This document shows, piece by piece, positions 1-4,832 of a stretch of 5,155 bases of DNA. Positions within the stretch are counted from its first letter, which is position 1. Every line of letters starts with the position of its first letter. The notes under the pieces are model-generated. The model had not been told where the DNA came from. It ran no database searches and saw nothing but the letters and a program-made list of their open reading frames with translations. A program made the position numbers and the translations under genes. The DNA lies in NCBI GenBank assembly GCA_021205255.1, contig JAJPXW010000184.1, positions 1-5,155 on the forward strand, written 5' to 3'. The DNA is from Burkholderiales bacterium (GTDB lineage Bacteria > Pseudomonadota > Gammaproteobacteria > Burkholderiales > Burkholderiaceae_F).

Positions 1-888
1 GTAGATCAACATATCAAAGGTCTTAAGTCACTAGGAGCTGAGATTGCTTTAGAGCATGGGTATATTTCTGCACACGCAAACCGTCTTAAAGGTTGCCGCA
101 TAGTAACTGATTTGGTTACAGTAACTGGCACAGAGAACCTTCTTATGGCCGCCACCCTTGCTGACGGTGAGACTGTCCTTGAAAATGCCGCACGGGAACC
201 GGAAGTTACCGATCTCGCTGAATGCCTAAACTCCATGGGCGCCGACATATCAGGAATAGGAACTGACCGACTTGTTATTAAAGGAGTAGAGAAGCTCCAT
301 GGCACAAAACATCATGTCGTTCCAGATCGCATTGAAGCAGGGAGTTTCCTAGCCGCCGCAGTCGCTACTGATGGAGACGTGATAGTTAAAAATTGCCGGC
401 CAGAGCATCTTAGCGCCGTAACAGAAAAGCTTTCTGAAGCAGGTATTGAAGTAGAACAGGGAGAAGACTGGATTCGGGTCAAGCCAAGTAAAAACAAAAA
501 GGCCGTTGACTTTAGAACCATGCCATATCCTGGTTTCCCCACCGACATGCAAGCACAGTTTATGGTCTTAGACGCATTGTTTGATGGCGCTTCAAGAATT
601 ACGGAAACGGTTTTTGAGAATCGGTTCATGCATGTCCCTGAGCTTCAAAGATTAGGCGCTGACATAGCCGTCGAAGGCAATGTCGCTTACGTAAGAGGTG
701 TCGATAAGCTCTCAGGAGCGCCACTAATGTGTACCGATCTACGAGCAGGCGCCGCTTTAGTAATAGCAGCTCTAGCCGCAGATGGGGAATCTACAGTGAA
801 CCGCATCTATCATCTCGACCGCGGTTACGAGAAACTCGAAGAAAAACTAGCCTCTCTAGGGGCTGATATACAAAGGGTAAATGCATGA
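1..888 (+). CDS. murA: UDP-N-acetylglucosamine 1-carboxyvinyltransferase MurA, 5'-truncated by the window edge
   Basis: MurA transfers enolpyruvate from PEP to UDP-GlcNAc, the first committed step of peptidoglycan synthesis, in the cytoplasm. The reading frame is open from base 1 to TGA at 886-888 and gives 295 residues. E. coli MurA has 419, so about 121 N-terminal residues are missing, including the region with the PEP-site cysteine (Cys115), which lies just upstream of the window. Visible family motifs, in window residue numbers, are NAAREPE (62-68), PDRIEAG (108-114), FPTDMQAQF (179-187) with the catalytic aspartate at 182 (E. coli Asp305), TETVFENRFMHVPEL (201-215), TDLRA (245-249) and DRGYE (273-277) with Arg274 (E. 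coli Arg397). No frameshift is seen. The stop overlaps the hisG start as ATGA, so the gene appears co-transcribed with the his genes. The ATG at 112 is internal, not the real start. Identification is secure. Confidence 0.97.
   Translation, partial: VDQHIKGLKSLGAEIALEHGYISAHANRLKGCRIVTDLVTVTGTENLLMAATLADGETVLENAAREPEVTDLAECLNSMGADISGIGTDRLVIKGVEKLHGTKHHVVPDRIEAGSFLAAAVATDGDVIVKNCRPEHLSAVTEKLSEAGIEVEQGEDWIRVKPSKNKKAVDFRTMPYPGFPTDMQAQFMVLDALFDGASRITETVFENRFMHVPELQRLGADIAVEGNVAYVRGVDKLSGAPLMCTDLRAGAALVIAALAADGESTVNRIYHLDRGYEKLEEKLASLGADIQRVNA
872..877 (+). promoter_or_regulatory. Shine-Dalgarno site of hisG
   Basis: AAAGGG lies seven bases before the hisG ATG at 885 and inside the 3' end of murA. 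It supports the start that overlaps the murA stop. An out-of-frame ATG at 881 is too close to the site to compete. A short hairpin (arms 849-854 and 859-864, one G-U pair) lies just upstream but is weak. Confidence 0.7.
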
Positions 889-1547
889 TCACTCTGGCTT
901 TATCAAAGGGTCGAATCTACAAGGAGGCAATGCCTTTTCTGCAAGCTGCAGGAATTGAACCGCTTGAAGATCCAGAAGAATCCAGAAAACTTTTAATTGG
1001 AACAAATAATCCGGAAGTACGCATTGTCGTAGTACGTGCAAGCGATGTACCTACTTACGTCCAGTACGGAGCGGCCGACATGGGAATCGCCGGTAAAGAT
1101 GCCCTCCATGAGCATGGAGGTACGGGGTTATATATTCCATTGGACCTGCAAATTGCAAAATGCAGGATGTGCGTTGCTTGCCCAAAAGATTTCGACTGGC
1201 ACGGCAAAATTCGTAGAGGTGCTAGGTTACGTGTAGCTACCAAGTACATGAAGTACTCTCGGGAATACTTTGCAAGGAAAGGTGTGCATGTTGATTTGAT
1301 CAAGCTTTATGGATCAATGGAATTAGCTCCAGTTGCAGGATTAGCTGATGCAATCGTGGACTTAGTAAGTACCGGTGCAACCTTAAAGGCAAACAACCTA
1401 GTGGAAGTTGAAGAAATAGAAAAGATCTCCTCTCGCTTAATTGTCGGAAAGACAGCAGCAAAACTAAAGCGAGATGAGCTTCTTCCAGTAATCGATATTT
1501 TTGAAAAAACGGTGAATTATGGCAATCAGACAGTTAAACACTCTTGA
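885..1547 (+). CDS. hisG: ATP phosphoribosyltransferase, short form (HisG-S catalytic subunit)
   Basis: HisG condenses ATP with PRPP to phosphoribosyl-ATP, the first and regulated step of histidine synthesis. The protein has 220 residues, the length of the short HisG form that lacks the C-terminal ACT-like regulatory domain; known short forms work in a complex with HisZ, which is not in this window. The N-terminus MITLALSKGRI is typical. The family signature runs from Glu146 through G152, D159 and the PRPP loop S162-T163-G164-A165-T166-L167, and NNLVEVEEI (170-178) follows. The ATG overlaps the murA stop as ATGA and has an AAAGGG ribosome site. The last 29 bases overlap hisD. An unusual feature is three cysteines in CxxCxxC spacing (Cys93, Cys96, Cys99), of which only the first is usual by my memory of related proteins. 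Function is secure. Confidence 0.97.
   Translation: MITLALSKGRIYKEAMPFLQAAGIEPLEDPEESRKLLIGTNNPEVRIVVVRASDVPTYVQYGAADMGIAGKDALHEHGGTGLYIPLDLQIAKCRMCVACPKDFDWHGKIRRGARLRVATKYMKYSREYFARKGVHVDLIKLYGSMELAPVAGLADAIVDLVSTGATLKANNLVEVEEIEKISSRLIVGKTAAKLKRDELLPVIDIFEKTVNYGNQTVKHS
1511..1515 (+). promoter_or_regulatory. Ribosome binding site deciding the hisD start
   Basis: GGTGA, matching the downstream half of an extended Shine-Dalgarno sequence, lies three bases before the hisD ATG at 1519. Its TGA (1513-1515) is also an in-frame stop for the hisD frame, so 1519 is the most upstream possible ATG. The site lies inside the final codons of hisG, so translating ribosomes cross it. Confidence 0.5.
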
Positions 1548-2838
1548 TCCTAACTTCGAAGAACAGTTTTCTAAACTCGTTGCTGTCGACAGCTCCGTAG
1601 ATCCCGAAATAACAAAGCGGGCAGAAGCCATTGTCGATGATGTAAAAAAACGCGGAGATGAAGCGGTACTTGAATATACAAACCGCTTTGATGGAACCAA
1701 CTTTACAAGCATGGACCAGCTAATCATCCCGCAAGAAAAGCTCCAGGAAGCCTATCAGAATCTTCCAGAAGAACAAAAGGACGCTTTGCGTAAAGCAGCC
1801 GACAGAATTCGCAAGTTCCACGAGCGTGAAGTAGATAAGACTTGGATGATGGAAGAACCCGATGGCACGAAGCTTGGTGTCCGCTATGGAGCACTGGATT
1901 CCGTTGGTCTTTATGTCCCTGGTGGCAAAGCTGCTTATCCTTCTTCAGTCCTAATGAATGCCATGCCAGCCCACGTTGCAGGTGTAAAGAAGATCGTGAT
2001 GGTGGTTCCTACTCCAGGTGGCACACCGAATCAATTGGTTCTTGCAGCTGCTGGACTTGCTGGTGTTTCTGAATGCTATGCAGTTGGAGGCGCGCAAGCT
2101 ATAGCAGCTATGGCCTTTGGCACTAAAACAATTCCAGCGGTCGATAAGATTGTGGGTCCAGGTAACGCTTATGTAGCAGCCGCCAAAAGATATGTCTTTG
2201 GAACTGTCGGTATCGACATGATTGCCGGTCCTTCTGAAATCCTAGTTATCTGCGATGGTAAGACACAGCCGGATTGGATCGCTATGGATCTATTTAGCCA
2301 GGCCGAACACGATGAACTAGCTCAAGCTATTCTTTTAACGCCTGACGCTAAGTTTGCTGACGAAGTTCAGAAGTCTGTAAAAAAGCAACTTCCAACAATG
2401 TCAAGAGAAAAAGTCATTAGCGCTAGCCTGAAGAATCGTGGTGCAATCGTAGTGACACAATCCATTGAAGAAGCTTGCAAAGTAGCTGACCGTATTGCTC
2501 CGGAACATTTGGAGTTGTCAGTAGAAAATCCATGGAAATACGTTGACCTGATTCACCATGCAGGTGCGTTATTCCTTGGCCCATATACCTGTGAAGCATT
2601 AGGCGACTATTGCGCTGGACCAAACCACGTGCTTCCGACTTCCCGTACAGCTAGATTCTCTTCACCATTAGGAGTTTGGGACTTCCAGAAACGCACAAGC
2701 GTTCTAGATGTCTCTAAGAAAGGTGCAGTAGAGCTTGGCAAAATTGCTGATGTATTGGCTAGAGGCGAATTCCTCACAGCTCACTCAGGAAGCGCCATGT
2801 ACCGTGTAAACGACCTCGAAAATAAAAAGAAACAATGA
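1519..2838 (+). CDS. hisD: Histidinol dehydrogenase
   Basis: HisD is a zinc-dependent enzyme that oxidises L-histidinol to histidine in two NAD-linked steps, the end of the pathway. The protein has 439 residues, normal for the family (about 430-440). Motifs in order are GLYVPGGKAAYPSSVLMNA (130-148), VGGAQAIAA (189-197), VGPGN (212-216), IAGPSEILV (235-243), DLFSQAEHD (257-265), RIAPEHLEL (325-333) and ALGDYCAGPNHVLPTS (360-375). By comparison with the E. coli enzyme, Glu329-His330 are the catalytic pair, and Gln261, His264, Asp363 and His422 are the zinc ligands; all are present. The start follows an in-frame stop at 1513-1515. The gene overlaps hisG by 29 bases and hisB by four. The C-terminus ends in a short lysine-rich tail. 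Two Val-Lys-Lys stretches, at 1642-1650 and 2377-2385, form slippery heptamers. Identification is secure. Confidence 0.98.
   Translation: MAIRQLNTLDPNFEEQFSKLVAVDSSVDPEITKRAEAIVDDVKKRGDEAVLEYTNRFDGTNFTSMDQLIIPQEKLQEAYQNLPEEQKDALRKAADRIRKFHEREVDKTWMMEEPDGTKLGVRYGALDSVGLYVPGGKAAYPSSVLMNAMPAHVAGVKKIVMVVPTPGGTPNQLVLAAAGLAGVSECYAVGGAQAIAAMAFGTKTIPAVDKIVGPGNAYVAAAKRYVFGTVGIDMIAGPSEILVICDGKTQPDWIAMDLFSQAEHDELAQAILLTPDAKFADEVQKSVKKQLPTMSREKVISASLKNRGAIVVTQSIEEACKVADRIAPEHLELSVENPWKYVDLIHHAGALFLGPYTCEALGDYCAGPNHVLPTSRTARFSSPLGVWDFQKRTSVLDVSKKGAVELGKIADVLARGEFLTAHSGSAMYRVNDLENKKKQ
1644..1690 (+). other. Possible slippery heptamer and downstream stem inside hisD
   Basis: A run of seven A (1644-1650) falls in frame as gtA-AAA-AAA. 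After about eight to ten bases, AAGCGGT (1661-1667) can pair with ACCGCTT (1682-1688), extendable by two G-U pairs, with a 14-base loop. A -1 shift here would reach TGA at 1659-1661, giving a peptide of about 47 residues. The arrangement resembles bacterial frameshift sites, but no function is shown and chance occurrence is quite possible. Confidence 0.25.
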
Positions 2839-3422
2839 GACAGGCCAAAGTAACAAGATCGACTAAAGAAACTTCCATTGAGGTCGCTATTGACCTCGAT
2901 GGAAGTGGAATCTGCGAAGTTAATACGGGCATTGGATTTTTTGATCACATGCTTGAGCAAATCTCTAAGCACGGCTTAATTGATCTTTTTGTGATGTGCG
3001 ATGGCGATTTGTATGTCGATGGACACCATTCGATCGAAGACGTTGGCATCGCTTTTGGAGAATGTCTCGCTAAAGCTTTAGGAGATAAGAAAGGGATAGT
3101 GCGCTTTGGCTTTAGCATGGTTCCACTTGATGAAGCCTTAAGCCGTACGGTCATCGATCTCTCCGGAAGATCCTATCTAGTCTGGAATGTGGAATTCACG
3201 TCACCCACGATTGGACAAATGGATTCTCAATTGCCAAGGGAATTTTTCTTGGCTGTTGCTAGCAACGCGAAGATGACTTTGCATATGGCTAATCTCGAAG
3301 GAGTCAATGCCCATCACCAATGCGAGTCTCTTTTCAAGTCGTTTGGTAGGGCTCTGAGACAAGCAGTGGAGATTGATCCAAGAAAATCAGACGCTATTCC
3401 ATCGACCAAAGGCGTTCTATGA
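2835..3422 (+). CDS. hisB: Imidazoleglycerol-phosphate dehydratase, monofunctional
   Basis: HisB removes water from imidazole-glycerol phosphate to give imidazole-acetol phosphate, using a two-metal (Mn) centre in a large homo-oligomer. The 195-residue length means dehydratase only, without the histidinol-phosphatase domain fused to it in E. coli, so a separate phosphatase must exist elsewhere. Motifs are FFDHML (35-40), KHG with His46 (45-47), DGHHSIED (62-69), PLDEALSR (97-104), GVNAHHQCES (156-165) and the C-terminal PSTKG (189-193). The metal-binding histidines and glutamates of both HH motifs are present. The ATG overlaps the hisD stop as ATGA and has only a weak A-rich sequence upstream, so coupling to hisD translation is likely. 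The gene directly follows hisD with no hisC between. Codons 13-24 form a near-perfect inverted repeat. Identification is secure. Confidence 0.97.
   Translation: MRQAKVTRSTKETSIEVAIDLDGSGICEVNTGIGFFDHMLEQISKHGLIDLFVMCDGDLYVDGHHSIEDVGIAFGECLAKALGDKKGIVRFGFSMVPLDEALSRTVIDLSGRSYLVWNVEFTSPTIGQMDSQLPREFFLAVASNAKMTLHMANLEGVNAHHQCESLFKSFGRALRQAVEIDPRKSDAIPSTKGVL
2871..2906 (+). repeat. 15-bp inverted repeat (hairpin) in the 5' coding region of hisB
   Basis: Arms ACTTCCATTGAGGTC (2871-2885) and GACCTCGATGGAAGT (2892-2906) are separated by the six-base loop GCTATT. In the sense RNA all 15 positions pair: 14 Watson-Crick and one U-G (2879 with 2898). In antisense RNA that position becomes an A-C mismatch, so the structure favours the mRNA strand. 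No U-tract follows on the + strand, so it is not a sense intrinsic terminator. The repeat is exactly codons 13-24 and starts 36 bases after the hisB ATG. The role is unknown. Confidence 0.85.
3408..3412 (+). promoter_or_regulatory. Shine-Dalgarno site of hisH
   Basis: AAAGG lies six bases before the hisH ATG at 3419, inside the last codons of hisB. It supports the start that overlaps the hisB stop as ATGA. Confidence 0.65.
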
Positions 3423-4054
3423 AGCTAGCCATTATTGATTACGGCTCTGGCAACTTAAGATCCGTACAAAAGGCTTGTGAGAAAACTTCTCCACCTGGAA
3501 CGGAAGTTGTTATTACACCAGACCCCGATGTCGTAAGGAAGGCAGATAAAGTTATTTTTCCAGGCCAGGGCGCAATGCCCGATTGCATGGCGAACCTCCG
3601 TAGCTCTGGTCTGGAAGAAGCTGTCCGCGAAGCATTAGTAAAAAAACCATTTTTTGCTATCTGCATCGGAGAGCAGATGCTCTTTGATCACAGCGACGAA
3701 GGCGATGTCACTGGACTCGGTATTTTTCCAGGAAATGTGGTGCGGTTTGCTAACGACATGACGTATCCAGATGGCACAAAATTAAAGGTTCCGCAGATGG
3801 GCTGGAATCGAGTTAAGCAAACACAAAACCATCCTATGTGGAACGGAATTCCAGATAATAGCTGGTTTTATTTCGTCCATAGCTACTATGCAGTGCCTAA
3901 AGACGATTCCGTTATTGCCGGCGTTACCGATTACGGAGGCGTCATTACAGTCGTCTGCGCTAAAGACAATATTTTTGCAACCCAATACCATCCAGAAAAA
4001 AGTTCGGCCGCTGGCCTGAAACTTTACGAAAACTTTTTAGCTTGGTCACCCTAA
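3419..4054 (+). CDS. hisH: Imidazole glycerol phosphate synthase, glutaminase subunit HisH
   Basis: HisH is a class I glutamine amidotransferase that hydrolyses glutamine and feeds ammonia through the HisF barrel for IGP and AICAR formation. The protein has 211 residues, normal for the family. Visible parts are the N-terminal strand and turn IIDYGSGNLRS (5-15), the oxyanion segment PGQGAM (48-53), the nucleophile Cys82 in ICIGEQMLF, KVPQMGWNRV (123-132), YFVHSYY (151-157) and the His191-Pro192-Glu193 part of the catalytic triad. Cys82, His191 and Glu193 are all present, so it should be active. PGQGAMPDCM and CxGEQMLFD recall betaproteobacterial HisH. The start overlaps hisB by four bases with an AAAGG site upstream. 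The gene sits two genes from its partner hisF. A slippery A run (3640-3646) occurs just before the Cys82 codon. Identification is secure. Confidence 0.97.
   Translation: MKLAIIDYGSGNLRSVQKACEKTSPPGTEVVITPDPDVVRKADKVIFPGQGAMPDCMANLRSSGLEEAVREALVKKPFFAICIGEQMLFDHSDEGDVTGLGIFPGNVVRFANDMTYPDGTKLKVPQMGWNRVKQTQNHPMWNGIPDNSWFYFVHSYYAVPKDDSVIAGVTDYGGVITVVCAKDNIFATQYHPEKSSAAGLKLYENFLAWSP
3640..3688 (+). other. Possible slippery heptamer and downstream hairpin inside hisH
   Basis: Seven A (3640-3646) are read as gtA-AAA-AAA. Downstream, ATCGGAGAGCA (3665-3675) pairs with TGCTCTTTGAT (3678-3688), eleven pairs with two G-U; the innermost pair would probably open to give a four-base loop. The 18-base spacer is longer than usual for a stimulatory stem. 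The -1 frame stops at TGA 3685-3687, which would cut HisH right before its catalytic cysteine is read in frame. Function is not shown. Confidence 0.25.
3997..4038 (+). repeat. Inverted repeats at the 3' end of hisH with two alternative foldings
   Basis: AAAAAGTT (3997-4004) is perfectly complementary to AACTTTTT (4031-4038) and would enclose a GGCC-GCT-GGCC hairpin (4006-4016). Alternatively, AAAGTTCGGCC (3999-4009) pairs with 4013-4025 with single-base bulges at 4017 and 4021, which leaves the T5 tract (4034-4038) free eight bases after the stem. The element lies wholly in coding sequence and ends 38 bases before hisA. The unpaired gap before the T tract makes it a poor intrinsic terminator. 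Confidence 0.45.
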
Positions 4055-4076
4055 GCAGTTTTGACTGATAAAAATC
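4055..4076 (+). other. 22-base hisH-hisA gap without a clear ribosome binding site
   Basis: This is the only true intergenic gap in the window. It has no purine-rich Shine-Dalgarno match at normal distance from the hisA ATG. A stop in the hisA frame at 4062-4064 rules out an upstream ATG start. TTGACT (4061-4066) resembles a -35 box but no matching -10 box follows. CAGT/ACTG (4056-4059, 4064-4067) could form only a four-pair stem. Confidence 0.7.
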
Positions 4077-4832
4077 ATGCTACTCATACCCGCTATTGAC
4101 ATTAAAGACGGTCAATGCGTCCGCCTACGCCAAGGCGACTTGAATTCCAACATTACAGTTTTTAACCCTGATCCAGTGGCCCAGGCCAGGAAATGGCTAG
4201 ATCTTGGAGCAGAAAGAATCCATATTGTTGACTTGGATGCCGCACGTTCCGGCCGTCCTGTTAACCTTCCAATCGTCAAGAAAATCGCTGAAGAGTTCGG
4301 TAACGATCTCGTTATCGAAGTCGGTGGAGGAGTCAGAACCAAAGAAAGAGCTGGACAAATCCTCGATGCCGGAGCAAGTTTCGTAGTCATCGGAACAGCA
4401 GCCGTTAAAGTTCCAGGTCTATTGCATGAGGTCTGTTCTGAATATTCCGGTAGCGTCATTGTTGGGCTAGACGCTAAAAATGGCATAGTCATGACAGATG
4501 GCTGGACAAAATCCTCCGGTCATTCCGCAGTCGATTTAGCAAAGAAGTTTGAATCTTATGGAGTCGATGCCATTCTCTATACCGATATTGCTAGAGACGG
4601 AATGCTGACAGGATGCAATATCGAAGAAACGGCAGCAGTAGCAAGAGCAGTCGATATTCCTGTAATCGCTTCTGGTGGAATACGCAATCTAGATGACATA
4701 GAAAAGCTTCTAGAAATTGAGCCTGACGGAGTAACGATGGCTATTCTTGGAAGGGCGCTTTACGAGCATACGCTTGATTTCAAGGAAGCCTTGGATCTAA
4801 TAGACGAGCACCAAGAAGACTGGAGTCTATAA
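4077..4832 (+). CDS. hisA: ProFAR isomerase (phosphoribosylformimino-5-aminoimidazole carboxamide ribotide isomerase)
   Basis: HisA is a TIM-barrel isomerase that converts ProFAR to PRFAR by an Amadori rearrangement, supplying the substrate of HisH-HisF. The protein has 251 residues, close to the usual 240-250. The first strand LLIPAID carries Asp8, the expected general base. Further conserved parts are DGQCVRLRQGD (11-21), HIVDLDAA (49-56), the phosphate loop EVGGGVR (81-87), VIGTAAV (104-110), GLDAKNG with Asp132 (130-136), YTDIARDGM with Asp170 (168-176), IASGGIR (197-203) and LGRALYE (224-230). The (beta-alpha)8 half-barrel repeat is visible as VGGGVR against ASGGIR. The ATG at 4077 is preceded by an in-frame stop at 4062-4064 and gives the expected N-terminus, but no good ribosome site is seen. 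hisF follows without a gap. Identification is secure. Confidence 0.97.
   Translation: MLLIPAIDIKDGQCVRLRQGDLNSNITVFNPDPVAQARKWLDLGAERIHIVDLDAARSGRPVNLPIVKKIAEEFGNDLVIEVGGGVRTKERAGQILDAGASFVVIGTAAVKVPGLLHEVCSEYSGSVIVGLDAKNGIVMTDGWTKSSGHSAVDLAKKFESYGVDAILYTDIARDGMLTGCNIEETAAVARAVDIPVIASGGIRNLDDIEKLLEIEPDGVTMAILGRALYEHTLDFKEALDLIDEHQEDWSL
4822..4825 (+). promoter_or_regulatory. Shine-Dalgarno site of hisF
   Basis: GGAG lies seven bases before the hisF ATG at 4833 and inside the hisA C-terminal codons. The hisA stop TAA (4830-4832) directly abuts the hisF ATG, so re-initiation by the same ribosomes is likely. Confidence 0.65.

Noticed and set aside
104..126. Repeated AGTAACTG and GTTAC/GTAAC arms in murA
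   Set aside because: The units are short and encode normal MurA sequence around VTDLVTVTGTEN; no sign of a protein-binding array.
3018..3041. HisB motif reads DGHHSIED instead of the commoner DHHT-type form
   Set aside because: The histidines and glutamate are intact; Gly is common at the second place and Ser for Thr is conservative, so no loss of function is implied.
3070..3081. 12-bp perfect palindrome CTAAAGCTTTAG in hisB, and GCTGTCGACAGC at 1582-1593 in hisD
   Set aside because: About one perfect 12-bp palindrome is expected by chance in 5 kb; both lie in conserved coding sequence with no further structure.
3484..3508. Bulged inverted repeat early in hisH (AACTTC-TCCA / TGGA-GAAGTT)
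   Set aside because: The two stem parts are split by a three-base bulge and lie at background level; I could not show that it matches the hisB hairpin in sequence or position.
4061..4089. TTGACT at 4061-4066 as a -35 box for an internal hisA promoter
   Set aside because: Seventeen bases downstream is TCATAC inside hisA, a poor -10 match; the alternative pair TTGGTC/GATAAA (4042-4047, 4067-4072) has a 19-base spacer and is weak.
4296..4319. 11-pair inverted repeat in hisA (TTCGGTAACGA / TCGTTATCGAA, two-base spacer)
   Set aside because: With one G-U pair and a spacer too small for a loop, about one such match is expected by chance in the window; no U-tract or gene boundary is nearby.
4112..4492. 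126-codon open frame on the minus strand opposite hisA, and other antisense or out-of-frame open frames (for example 312-629 and 1055-1303, minus; 1842-2072, plus)
   Set aside because: They lie wholly inside genes with full family motifs, have no recognisable domains or consistent ribosome sites, and look like shadows of the coding strand.
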